From Apricaphanius iberus (lineage: Eukaryota; Chordata; Actinopteri; Cyprinodontiformes; Aphaniidae): DNA of 64,000 bases. Below are positions 23,740-39,318 of the stretch, piece by piece. The translations under genes were made by a program, and so were the position numbers. Under the pieces are notes generated by a model, which saw nothing but the letters and a program-made list of their open reading frames with translations, searched no databases and had not been told where the DNA came from. The stretch's first letter is position 1. Each line of letters opens with the position of its first letter. The DNA lies in the NCBI GenBank assembly GCA_028564705.1, contig JAPXFQ010002924.1:1703001-1767000 (forward strand). The letters are read 5' to 3'.

Positions 23740-24960
23740 CTCTACAAAATCAAGAAACCATTCAAACAGACCTGTCTGGCACAATGAAGAAGGCTAAAAT
23801 GTCTCAAAAAGCATCACATCATCTAATTAAATTCAACAAAGGGTGCAAAACAAAGTCACTGATATTGATCGAGCATCAACGTTTATAGGAAGATAATTTA
23901 ACTCTGCAGGCCTCACTTATTTAAGATAAGGTCCGTGTTTGTAAATCAACAATAAGACAGAGACTGGACAAAGATGGCCTCAATGTTAGGCCCCGTCCAC
24001 ACTACTGCGTTTTTGTTTAGAAACAGATAGTTAAAACGAAAACTATCTCCATCCACACTAGCGTTTTCCCTGCGTATTAGAATTGATGTCTATCCACATT
24101 AAAACGACTAAAAACGCGGATCACGTGACCATTCTCCAACACTGTGCATGTTCTCGCCGGTATAAACAGGAAACAGATTGACCATTCCTCAGCTGCTAGC
24201 AAAGACATCAAAGCCAGTAACGCTTGTAATTCGTTACCCATGTTGCAGTTTCTAACGTAATGCACTCCAGGCTGTTTTTGTATGTTATCTTCCGGGGATG
24301 GGTCATGTGATGGGTGGGTGACGAATCAGGGAAGGATACGCCATGACCGATGACACACAATCATAGAGCCGAGTGTGATCTACTTCGTCATCGTTTCTAA
24401 AGTCCTCCGTTTTGAGACATCCACACCAAAACGCCCTCCGGAGTTTTAAAACGAAAAACAGGGTCAGTATTTTCTAAACTTCTCCGTTTTGGGTCTCCGT
24501 TTTTGCCGTTTTAGTGTGGATGGGAGGTGCAAACGTAGCAAAAGGTCTCCGTTTTTAAACGAAAACGCAGTAGTGTGGACAAGGCCTTAGAGTTCCAGGC
24601 AAAAACCAATGCTGCCCAGAAAATGCCCAAAGGTCTGACTTGCAATTGCCAAAAACTATCTCGATGATTCTTAAGACTTTCAGTATTCTACAAATTGATG
24701 AGACAAAAGTCCAACTTTTTGGAAGGCTCCCTTTACATCTGGTATAAAACTAACACAGCATTTCAGAAAACATGATATTCAAACATGGCAGTGGTAGTGT
24801 GATGATCTACAACTGATTTATTTTTCCAGAACCTGGATGACTTGCCACAGCTGATGGAATAATTCCATCAGTTCTAAAAATCCTGAAGGAAAATGTCTAT
24901 CCATCAATTCAGTTAAAGCTCTCTTGATTTATGAAGTAGAACACTGATCGCATGAATGAA
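23740..24960 (+). mobile_element. Degenerate Tc1 transposon, split by a younger MITE
   Basis: Tc1-type DNA runs from about 23755 (CTGTCTGGCACAATGAAG, CTCAAAAAGCA) through a transposase-like 5' part to 23988. It resumes at 24590 (GAGTTCCAGGCAAAAACC) and continues through GATGAGACAAAAGTCC (about 24698), AACACAGCATTTCAGAAAA and the TGGCAGTGGTAGTGTGATG segment (about 24785). The interruption is the Harbinger-type element at 23989-24586. All frames are broken. Confidence 0.8.
23989..24586. mobile_element. PIF/Harbinger-type MITE with TTA target duplication
   Basis: The element is 598 bp. Its left end starts GGCCCCGTCCACACTACTGC and its right end is the near-perfect complement (reverse complement GGCCTTGTCCACACTACTGC). 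The match continues through the GTTTTTGTTT-type bases to about 30 bp. It is flanked by TTA at 23986-23988 and at 24587-24589. The 3-bp TTA duplication and the GG-starting ends suit PIF/Harbinger; family naming is from memory. No transposase inside, so non-autonomous. Confidence 0.85.
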
Positions 24961-26659
24961 TTAATACACATAGTAGTGACACGTACTACTGTCTGTATCT
25001 ATACCAAGTCTGTATCGGTATTGGATCGATACCAGCCTAGTGAGAACGATTCTTTACTTTAAGTTCCGCTCTTGTTTGCAGAGTTGGAAGGTTAACATTG
25101 TTCGATGTTAAAATTAGTTTGATAATCCCAAACCTTTAATTGTGACAAATAGGACAAAAACAGAATAAATCTGTAAGGCGACAAATAGTTTTCTACAGCA
25201 TATATTGTAGGCCTACATGTAAACATGTAAATGTATGCATGTATGCACATATTAGCATTAAGAGCTTATATTTTTTTAAATATAAATAGCTATAGATGCT
25301 GTTCATGATGAGTCATGCATTATGCTCAGCTGGTCAAATGAAGCTCTTTGCAGAGACAGGAGGCAGCCATCCTAACCTGCACTGCTCAACATGTCCCCGA
25401 GGACAAAGCTGGCCACAATGCACAACAAATGAGCCCCCTCCTCTTTGCTTATGTCCACTGGTTGTAGCTGAGGCAATAAAGGGAAGACTTAGTCTGATGA
25501 ACAGGGGCACAAGCACCTGGGGAGATGCATGAAGTTGCTGCATGGTTGATTCAACAATTGGTTAGTGGAAGAGAGAGAAGAAAAAAAAACAACCCCCCCA
25601 AAAAAAGCCCACTTTGCTTATTAAAGACCAGTGATGGAAGTGAACCATAATCCTGTAATGAGCAAAGCAGAGAGTGGCCTCATTTCTTAGGCACAGACAA
25701 GCCTGTGCTTGCATGTTTCTCAGAAATAGATTGCTGGACCCAGTAGCCCTTCTGTAATGACCCCTCTTGTTAACTTAGAAATTTCATGGCTGTTCATTAA
25801 AGATATAACGTGGTGAGTAGTAGGCTACCACCAGTGAAATAGACCTTTACTAGTGTCCCTTTATTGTTAGTTGTTTTAGAATATCTTGTGCACAGTGATT
25901 GGCTAATCATTCTGAGGGGCACCTTAGCCAAAAGTTTTTCAGTGAGCCTCTAATACGGATTTTTTTTAAGTGAACTCTTACTTACATTCAGATTCTTTTA
26001 TTTAATGACCGCAGAACAAGTTGGTGGAATTTGTTTTCAGTACAGCATGACATGCTCACATCTCTATATCAACGCTCAACAATACAATACAAATACACAT
26101 AGAAACATCAGATAGTGACTTGGTGTAGTGTCTGTACAGCTGTTAAATCGGACTGATTTTGTTGGTCAGGACCTGTAGCGACTTCCAGAAGGCAGCGGTG
26201 TGAACAGGTGATGCAGTATGAGGGGGGTCCGAGGTGATTTTTACTGCCCAATGACTGATGTGTCTATGGTACAGTGAATGAATAGAAGGGAATGTATGAC
26301 CAGTGATTTTTGGATGATTTGTCTATTATATGTTGTAGTTTTTTAGCATGAATGAAAGTCAGAGTTTCCATACCAGACTATTATGGATGAGGTGAGTAAG
26401 CTTTGGATGAAGGCGATGTAGAACTGAAGCAGGATGTTCTGTCTGACTGTAAAGTTTCTTAATTGACCAAAGAATAATCTTTTATTGACTTTTTTGTTGC
26501 TCTGATCTGAGTAATGTTTCCATTTAAGTGTGTTACAAATGTGCTCCTAAAATTTTTAATGATGGTGATGGGCTGGATGGAGATTAAAATGGGTGTTTTT
26601 TTAAATTTACCTGATAATTTATCACCCAGTGTTCTTACCTAAATCTCCCTCTGCCAACC
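24961..26659. other. Intergenic stretch
   Basis: No gene recognised. Around 25005-25040 a GTATCGGTATTGGATCGATA motif resembles ends of GGTATCGATAC-type hAT MITEs, but boundaries could not be set. Confidence 0.4.
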
Positions 26660-27006
26660 TGAGTGCAAGCCTCCTTTATGCTTGAGGACTGAGCAGGCCC
26701 TTCTTTTCACTTGAAGGGATGGGGTTTCCCCAGCTGGACGCAGCGCATGGAAGGAACATGTTATTCCAGCCAGATTCTCCCCAATCCCTCAGGTGCCTTG
26801 GTTGGTGCATGTTTTTGTGGGAATAGCTCACATTTGCTACTCAAGGGTGAGTAGCAACCCTTGAGCATCCTCGGCACCCAGGGTGGGTGCTGAGGATACG
26901 GAGAAACAAACACACCCTCAGCACCCTCAGCGTCTCCAGTGGGAATCAAACCCGGGACCTTCCAGCTGAGAGGTGAGCTGTGCTACCAGCTGCACCACCG
27001 TGCCTT
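26660..27006 (-). mobile_element. tRNA-like SINE fragment, reverse orientation
   Basis: Read on the minus strand, the part ending at 27006 begins GGCACGGTGGTGCAGCTGGT, continues through TAGCACAGCTCACC, and then a B-box-like GGTCCCGGGTTTGATTCCC. This is the head of a common fish tRNA-like SINE. The neighbouring segment 26834-26897 folds into two hairpins. The distal boundary is approximate. Confidence 0.7.
26834..26897. repeat. Two adjacent hairpins within the SINE
   Basis: First, TTGCTACTCA (26834-26843) pairs perfectly with TGAGTAGCAA (26848-26857) over a 4-nt loop. Second, ATCCTCGGCACCC (26867-26879) pairs with GGGTGCTGAGGAT (26885-26897) with one G-T position. Confidence 0.9.
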
Positions 27007-27235
27007 AGGAGATGGGCGTTTTGCAGATCTGTGTTTCTAATACATTCTCAAACCTTTCTGGGTTTTCTCAGGTCAGTTATGGACCACTTCAGCTCAAGGT
27101 TGACTGAGCACAACAGGGTTAGGTTTTCTACCTTAAAAAAGGGTCAAGTGAACAGTATTTTTTTTTAATTAAAAGGAGAATAGCAATAATTCCAGTGTAC
27201 CAAGGCTGTATGTTTACTTTTTTAGCTTATAGCAC

Positions 27236-28271
27236 TAGGGCTGGGTACCGATATCCGGTGTCATAATGGCACCGGTTCTGACATAAATGGTAGTAACTAG
27301 AGGCTGTCAAAATTAACACATTGATTTATTCATAGAACTAACTCCATTTTTTTAAACGCAGTTAACGCATAAAATTCCATCCAAAACTGCGGATTGATGT
27401 GTAGTAGCATGTGTGTGTGTGTGCGTCTAAATGACCTGTGAGTATATTATTATTGGTGTATTGGGTTGATATAAATTCATAAATTGTCTATGGGAGCTTT
27501 CATCACTGTCCACTTTGAATGTTAGCTCGCTGTGCGTGGTGCAGAGTATAAATGCTCCATATTTATATTGATTTATACATGTTGGTTCACTGTATAGCTT
27601 CGGTATACTTTACAGTGAGTTCCCACAGTGTTAAAATGCACATTGCTGTATTAAAGTGATGTTATTAGACTTAAATTAGTGCCAATTTATTAGCAGAAGA
27701 AGATGTGTACATCTTTACAAAAAGATAATTAATTTCCTGATGTGATAATCCGGAGAATCTGATGAGTGTTTTCTTATGGGAAAATGGTACATTTTGGTAA
27801 ATGATTTTTGTGATGTTTAACACAGACTGGTGATGCATGTTAAGTTTATTCACATATTTTGTTTGGGTAGTATTTGTATTTGTTATCATTTTTTCATATG
27901 AAACCACACATACATTGTTTAATGTGATTGTGGAGTTCAAAACAAAAAATTTAATTGATTTCACTTATATTTAATAATAATAATAAAAAAACAACTGCAT
28001 CTGGATTTGTCCTTTATTTACATTGAAAATGTTAGTTTTTTAAAATAATAGATACATATTTAGGAATATTTAGGAATGGTGAATGGTGATTTATTCACAG
28101 CCCTCTGATTACTTAGATCAAAATATTAAAGGTAAAGACGGTTTTTGGACCAAGTTTATATCCTTTTCATTCTTTGAACACAGTTTCGAGCACTGTTTAA
28201 GCACCGGCACCATTTCAAAAATACCAGTTTGGCACCGGTATCGGATAAAACCTAAACGATACCCATCCCTA
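27236..28271. mobile_element. hAT-type MITE with perfect 8-bp target duplication
   Basis: The element is 1036 bp. It starts TAGGGCTGGGTACCG and ends CGATACCCATCCCTA, imperfect terminal inverted repeats. The identical 8-mer TATAGCAC lies immediately outside both ends (27228-27235 and 28272-28279). An 8-bp duplication is the hAT signature. Near 27300-27370 a sequence GGCTGTCAAAATTAAC suggests a further truncated MITE inside. No transposase frame is seen. Confidence 0.88.
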
Positions 28272-28279
28272 TATAGCAC

Positions 28280-29825
28280 TGGTGCTACAGAGGTTGCTGA
28301 TTTTGTAGCACTGACAAAAAAGTTGTAGCATCAACACAAAATGTCTTTTACAATCTCTAAACTGTTGTATTCTGTACGCTATACATATAACATAATACAA
28401 ATTCCATTAATTGCTCCACACAAGACAAATTCTGGCATAAAAGCAGCAAAGAGACAGATTCACAAAAAGATAAAAACCTTAACCCGGACCCATTTTTACC
28501 TCAAGGAAAATTAAGGGGAGCATAAGACAGGTTAAATAGGACACATAGAACACATGACTAAACTTAATTGAATCAGCCAAATATACTGATCAGATCATGA
28601 TTAGTTTTCTTTTTGTGACATATACGCCACTACATATTGTTTCAACCCTTTTTAGACTGACTGCCCGATGTGACATATGCGTCACACCAATATTTACTTG
28701 ATGGTTTTATGCAAAGTTCTTCAAGAAATTCGGAAACAATAGTTTATTTTTGAAAAACAGCAATATGTGTAAACATTGCAACCATTGAATTGAATCAATC
28801 TACCTTTTAGCCTCAGAAAGAGCTTGCTCCAAATTAGCTGGCTAGCGGGTTTTTCCACATGCAACTTTTGGTCAAGTTCGGTTGGTTGTATCGCAACACA
28901 TGATCACCCTAGTGGTCACATGACCTATTATAAATGTGCTCTAGGTGTTATTCTGGGACTTCATGAGAGAAAATCAAGAATCTCGGTTAACATGGAACCA
29001 TCCAGAACATTAATAGGGCACGAGACAACAGTGTCACTGAGGGTCCTTATTCAAAAAAACAAAACTAGGAATAAAAGCGTACAATAAGGAATAAATTACA
29101 ACACTAAAATACCGTAAAGTTATTAAAAATAGGATAAGAAATGTGCAGCTTAAAAGAATGTAACCTCTTCAGAACTAGAAACGGCCATGGAGGTGGGGAC
29201 CCAACAGACAGCTTGTTACAAAATTATCAGGATGACGATAAAAGCTTCTTTTTCATTTTTATTCTCTATGTGGCACTTTAGCATTACCAACCATACCAAC
29301 AACATACAATGGGAAGACAGCCAATATATACACAGTTGCTCTGATTGGGATAAACCATTACCTGGGGTAACAGATAAGGTACTTTACAGTGAAACAAAAC
29401 ACATATTTACATTAGCACATTTACAAACAAGGTTACATAAAAATATTGAAAACAATAGTTCTTCCTAGACTAAACAGAAAACCCACAGCACTGACACATT
29501 CCTTTCCCCCATCTTATTTCCTACAGTGGTTCAACCCAACCATTAATAAGGTGCACAGGACTCTAAGGAAACCTTTTGGCTGTTCCCTCCTGTGCAGAAA
29601 GATGGTCCAGGTAAGTAAAAAAAAATATCTAAGTATTTCAATCCAACCACTAACCTCCTTGGTCTTAACTAATTTACAGGAAATGGACCAAACCATCATC
29701 AACCATAAATAAATTATTTAAACCTTGTTGTTGTTTTTGTCTGATTATGTTCTGATCGACTTATCTCCAACCAAACTGACAAAATAAAGAGGAAATGTCT
29801 CATTGTCACACAGGATCATTTAAAA
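28280..29825. other. Intergenic stretch, possibly part of a larger transposon
   Basis: Several 60-95-codon frames (28824-29712) show no recognisable domain. Proximity to the transposon-like fragment at 29826-30320 makes an old DNA transposon possible, but no terminal repeats could be assigned. Confidence 0.35.
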
Positions 29826-30320
29826 TTGATGGTTAGAGACTATCAGTTGCCAGGAGCAACGCCTTCAGAACTTAACAGTATTGACGCGACTAACATTCTG
29901 AAGCTCTTTAATTTTTGCGGGTTTATTATTTTGGCGGGACAGATCTGCGAATACAAGGAAAGTAAGAAAGTAGAGCAATGGAGAAAGTCAAGGCAAAAGA
30001 AAATGGACCTTACAGGGCCAGGTTTATACATACGGCAAAACAGCAGTATTTGGAGAAGCTCTCAGACATCAAACACCCATACGAGCTCCCCTGCAGCGGA
30101 ATGGCACAGAGACCTGGACCATTTGCCTCCGCGCACGTATATGGATATTGTGAATTACCTTGTTTTTGGTGTGAGTTACTACACAATAGAGGAGTTTAAA
30201 AGCCACAAGTCTTTGGAAAGCTGCAAGGCTTTCTGCTGTGGCTGGGTGCAGGACTTGGCCATCTATAAGCCTCCAGGTGGCGAAAACAGCGTTGTACTGG
30301 CAAAGGTTGTTTTTTTTTAG
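29826..30320 (+). pseudogene. YqaJ/SWIM-type transposon protein fragment
   Basis: This 164-codon frame is recognisable only in its C-terminal half (from about residue 92). It reads WHRDLDHLPP, then a YMDIVNYLVFG segment, an EEFKSHKSLES segment, GWVQDLAIYK and SVVLAKV. Its pattern (D-I-x-x-Y-L, F-K-x-x-K-S-L-E-x, G-W-V-Q, AKV) resembles, from memory, the region before the SWIM finger and YqaJ nuclease of proteins encoded by ISL2EU-type eukaryotic transposons. The upstream half makes better protein in another frame (from 29978, MEKVKAKENG), suggesting a frameshift. AKV is followed by a T-run and stop; GCAAAG/GTTGT could be an old splice donor. The SWIM and nuclease parts are absent. Confidence 0.4.
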
Positions 30321-33034
30321 CATGCGTTTTAGTGTGTCGTTATTACATTGCATTTAGAAGACACTTCTTGACCAAAATACGAAGTAATTTACTGTGACTG
30401 CTTCGTAAACACTAGATTGTGACAAGATGTTCAATGTACACAAACATTTACAACATGTTTTGATGTAGGCTAAAGCTGTGTACCGTATCTTTAGGTATAT
30501 AATTGTAATTTTATTTTAGCACAAGGACACATACTGTAACAGGCATAGACTATATTGCACCATATTTTTTTTTGTTGGGGGCTGACAAACTGGTTCAAGA
30601 TTTAAATGTCCTGGTTAGATTAACCCTTTTTGGCCCACTGGCAGCAGTAGTTGCCAAAGTGTATCACTTTCATTTTTTACTCACAATCAGGTCAGAGACT
30701 TGCTCTCCTTGATGCTGTGTCCATTTTGGTACCCTAAAAAACTGTATTCCATTGTTCCTATGTTTTCCATATGCATTGTGTGAGGTAGTAGACACGTTTT
30801 TAACAGCAGTGACTACCAGGCATGGTAAAACAGTGCGGAACTGTGAGAACCGTCTCGAGTTAACCGAGATAACAATATACTAGACAATCATGGTTTGCCG
30901 TTGTAATGATGCCAACATGGCGGAGACTGCGATATCAAGGGGCGGAGCTCTGTACCATGACGACAACTCATCACTCTCAATATGTAGTTCTGGCCTCTCT
31001 ATTGACTCTCCTTTCCTGACCATCCACGTTCGCAGTATGAAGGCGTGACTTTCAGCTCCTTCTAGAAGGGGATGGGGAAGCAGGGGCAGGAGCAATATCT
31101 GTTCACAATTCAAAATATCCTGATACTCTCCTTGATGATTTCATGCTACAGACCACAGCTTTAAGGCTTTCAAAATGATCAAATAAAAAAAAGACAGCAA
31201 TATAATAATGTCTAAGAAGACCTTTGCTATTTCAATTTGAACATTCAAATCTAAAATTAACATTCTTATTTGAGGTAAATTTCTTCTAATTTGTGGTAAA
31301 TGTACTAATTTGCGGCTTTTTCTTAGAGTGTGACTAAAATGCAGCTTGGAAAGCTGAAATATCCATTACATCTGCTACTTGAAATGCTATAGGCTGGCAC
31401 TTGCATAGCAGCCAATCAAGGTATACTATTTATTTGCCTTAGTGCTGATTGGTTGTACCCAAAAAAACAGAAATAGGGAAGACCGTTGATATTACCTTCT
31501 GCAGCAGTACTAATAAGTTTTCTACTGTGTTTAATAATGCACATAACAGGGATTTGGTCTGTACATTATTGAAATAGACAGTTGTAATTCTTTTAGATGG
31601 GGTACCCTATTAGTGGATTTTAGCAGTTCGTTGGTGGCTGTGGTCCATTGTAGCCTACTCAGAATGTAGCTCTTTATAAAGCCTTTCTATATTGACTTTG
31701 CAATAAATTCTTTAGCCAATGTTTGACTGTTAAGCAACTATCCCTGGCTTGCACTAATAACTTAACAAGTAATGGGCTAATTATAGCTTAAGTGATAAAA
31801 CTCCATCTCTACCTTTTGTTATTAACTTCACAAAAGAGCTTTAGTAAACTCTGATCAGGTTGTTGTATGAAGACTTTTAATTGATATGAAACTCCAGAAG
31901 GTCTGGATGTGCAGCAATGTTGTAAGCATGCAAACACATTGATTAGGGGAACAAAAACAAATGGATTTGACAGAAGGTGCATACAAGAGAGGGAGGCAGA
32001 TTCAAAAGGAGCAAAAACAATTTCCAAATAAATAAATGAAAGTCCAGTGAAGAGAAGGCACACAACCTGTTGGAAGAGACAGAAATGGAATGGAGGAAGG
32101 TAGCACATAGTGTGGAGGTGGTGGTGGAGGGGAGTGGTGCAAAAAGAGCAGGCAGAAGGAGCATAAGGAGACAAATGCAAATGAAGGAGAGACAAGGTAC
32201 TCCCAGCATTGGGACAAAAACTCAAATGAAGTGGAGACAGAGTGCCCATGACATTGTAGGATAATTGCAAACAGAGTAGTCTATAGAGAGGTTGGAAACA
32301 GGACAGGGGCACAGAAGCAAAATGGGACAGAAAAAGGGCAAAAGTGAAGGAGAAGGGGAGGGGACAAACACAAATTCTAGAGAAGTTGCACTGATCACAG
32401 AGAGACAAAGCTAGTATTGGTGTCCAACCTAGACAACGTTACAGTGATATTTAGATGTGCAAAAACTTTTATGATTTCATGGAGGTATAAACATCAAGCT
32501 TGCTGCTGTTGAGTATGGTGTACTAAGGATCAATGATCATGCTTTTGACACCATTTATTTCAAATAGTCACACGATTGTTGTCTACAAAAAACCCACAAA
32601 TAAATAAACAAATCAGAACATCACAGTGATTTTTGCATATGTTTGTGCTATAATTGTTTTAAAATAATGTGCTTAGAAAAAAAACATTAACTTAAAAAAA
32701 TACAACTGAAATGAAAACACTATGCTATCCTAATAAGTCTTCCCTAAATCACAACTTTAGTTTGCTATGTGAATCAGATCATGTCCTATATCCTCTTAAA
32801 TCCTTACATTAAACATATTATTAATATAAGAGTGTTTGGCCATGATATATAAATCATAAAAGCGATGCATCTGAAAAAAACCTCTGTAAAACTGTACAAA
32901 AAAACTACAAAAAACAAAAAACCTACTCTTTCCTCTTAGAGTCCAGAAATAAAATTAATAATTTTAACATTTTAATCTACTATACATTATGGGTTAACTT
33001 AATGAAAGCGACCAACAGTGGCTGCTTCCTTTGT
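30321..33034. other. Intergenic stretch with purine-rich tract
   Basis: No supported gene. At 31970-32405 the + strand is purine-rich (many GGAGA, AAAGG, GGCAGA words), which produces a long opposite-strand frame (31809-32408) of low-complexity protein rich in L, F, S and C. The block 30880-31110 is GC-richer but unrecognised. Confidence 0.45.
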
Positions 33035-33160
33035 AATTTTAGCCCAATGCTGTGCAAAAAACTGCTTCAATAGAATCTGTCTGACAACATGAAGAATGCT
33101 AAAAGATCTCAAAAAGCAACATATCATTAATTGAACAAATTAAAACACCTTGCAGTGACC
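33035..33160 (+). mobile_element. Short Tc1 fragment
   Basis: Resembles the 5' part of the Tc1 copy at 23755-23850: CTGTCTGACAACATGAAGAA, AAAAGATCTCAAAAAGCAAC, then ATCATTAATTGAACAAATT. It is an isolated relic. Confidence 0.6.
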
Positions 33161-33559
33161 TGAGCTATTGTATTTTAACTCGAAATTTCTAACCACCCCC
33201 TTTATTTTGCAAAACATTAACAAAATAAAATATATATTAAAAACAACTACCAGCCAGGGGCCCTCAGCAACCAAAATTTTGCTTGTGCCGTGGGCCAGCG
33301 TTTTATGCATAAAGAAGGGAAATCATTTCAGTTACATCCTGTAAAAAATTCTGATCAAAAACCTGAAGTAAATGATTACATTCCTTACAGATTCCAGATT
33401 AAAAAAAGCCACGAAGCATTATGAGCTAACTTATTAAAGAAAACAGCAAGGTATCCACCTGCAGCTGCATTCTCTGTAACTTCTTCCATCTTCCTAATCA
33501 AAACTGTCTCATTTAAATTTTATCTGCAAAAAGGAAATAATTAGTTATCCTCTGCAGAT

Positions 33560-34390
33560 TGTCAGATTAAAGGATTTCGTCTTTAATTACCAATTTTAAG
33601 AACATTTCATTTCATTTGTCATTTGAAATGTATTTCATGAAAAAATTGTTTTTCCCCACACGAGCCTCTAATTACCATTCTTCCAATTACCTCTGCAAAA
33701 AAAACAGTGGCCAAATTAACTAAATTGTTGCACAATGACTCTTAATGGAGAGCCTATTTTGTATTTTTCAGCTCCTCCACTGGGCTGCTGCCTGCTCCTG
33801 CCTGTTAACAGTGCCTGGCTTCCTAACTTTCAGTGAATATAAAATATTTACCAGCGCAGGGACTCATAAACACATCTTCGGCGGGACGCAGTGATTTCAC
33901 GCATATCACAAACATTTCAAGGCTGCCTGTCATGGACTGTCATTTTTTGGCATTTTAATAATAAATCTTGGTTAGTTTCAACTGACATAGTTTGGCACTC
34001 ATGGTGCATAAATAGGTAAGTAACACAAAGGTAAATAACGCAGCTGAGAGAAAAACAGATTTAATAATTACCATATATTTATCTCATATGGAGAGAAACC
34101 GTCGGCGTCCTCATATGTTTTAATCACATATAGGCCCGTGTCATACTACAAACAAATCACTTTGCTCGCAATGCTCCTAATTAAGAGCTGTCTAATTAAA
34201 TTACAGCCATGAGTTAACCAATAGCAGCGGTTGTTTCATTAGGAAAGCGCACAGAGTGATGGAGAGAAAATCCACCCTGATTGCAGGATGGTGTCAATTG
34301 GCTAATTTGCTGCCTTCCTTACTCCAAGTCATGTTAGATTAAGAGAGGCGTGTGCAAAAAGCCTGTGATATACGATGAGCTAATAGAGCT
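33560..34390 (+). promoter_or_regulatory. tbr1 upstream region, promoter and 5'UTR
   Basis: The 830 bp before the tbr1 start codon are complex and free of recognised repeats, unlike the rest of the desert. Homeodomain-type sites are frequent (TTAATTACC 33585, CTAATTACC 33668, CTAATTAAG 34177, CTAATTAAAT 34192), as are CCAAT/ATTGG boxes (CCAATAGCAG 34219, CAATTGGCTAAT 34296). No TATA box or start site can be fixed. Two very short upstream frames occur in the likely leader: ATG-TTA-GAT-TAA at 34331-34342 and ATG-AGC-TAA at 34375-34383, the latter ending 7 nt before the tbr1 ATG. Promoter function is inferred from position. Confidence 0.55.
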
Positions 34391-38603
<4,213 letters not shown>

Positions 38604-39159
38604 AAATGTCAGTGTGAGGTTTGCCTAATCCCGTGCGGTTAAAAGATCCTGCTTTTTCGAAAAAATAAAATTCATCTGTCATTGTTATTTTTATTTCATT
38701 TCATCAAGTTGCGTCTTCGCTGTATTCTGAAGAGCGTTTTTTTACGGAAATAACAAAACATTTAATATCAGTATGATGAATTACAACAATCCCGTTTAGT
38801 TTTAAGGTATGCAGTATTGTTTCTCATCCTGTTATTTTCTTTTTCTCACATACGGAACCATAACAAAATCTGAAAAAAAAAATAATAATAATAATATTAA
38901 AAAAGTTTGTTTCGTCTTGGATAATTTCAACAACTAGTCCATTATCACGACATTAAAAGGAATAAGTTTTCCCGTTGTCGGGACAAAAATGGAAACAGAA
39001 AAGACAAACAAACTCATGCACGTTAAGAAAAATCCCTATGAAAAATGGAGGAAATCAATAACTGGGGGAAAAAGATCTAAAGATGAAAACGGTAGAATAT
39101 ATAGATAAGAATAATTTTAGCAACATCCGTCTTCCACCTGTTTTGCTTTTAAAGAGAGG
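38604..39159. other. Region between tbr1 and slc4a10, nothing recognised
   Basis: AT-rich sequence past the predicted tbr1 polyA site, without a gene. Confidence 0.45.
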
Positions 39160-39215
39160 AATCCCCATGGAATAATGCCGCCATCACCATGTTTCACCGT
39201 GGGAGGTTATGACAA
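39160..39215 (-). mobile_element. Short Tc1 fragment
   Basis: GGAATAATGCCGCCATCACC followed by ATGTTTCACCGTGGGA is the minus-strand form of the conserved Tc1 transposase segment around its second catalytic residue. No more of the element is visible. Confidence 0.6.
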
Positions 39216-39240
39216 CGTTCACTGCTATACTCTTGTGAAA

Positions 39241-39243
<3 letters not shown>

Positions 39244-39316
<73 letters not shown>
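39244..39316. repeat. (TA)n dinucleotide repeat
   Basis: About 36 uninterrupted TA units. Confidence 0.97.

Positions 39317-39318
<2 letters not shown>

Noticed and set aside
24851..24871. Palindrome CTGATGGAAT-A-ATTCCATCAG
   Set aside because: Short, and within decayed Tc1 DNA; likely chance.
31809..32408. 199-codon frame on the minus strand
   Set aside because: It lies opposite a purine-rich tract, giving a low-complexity protein of L, F, S, C and P. There is no domain, splice context or homology I recognise.
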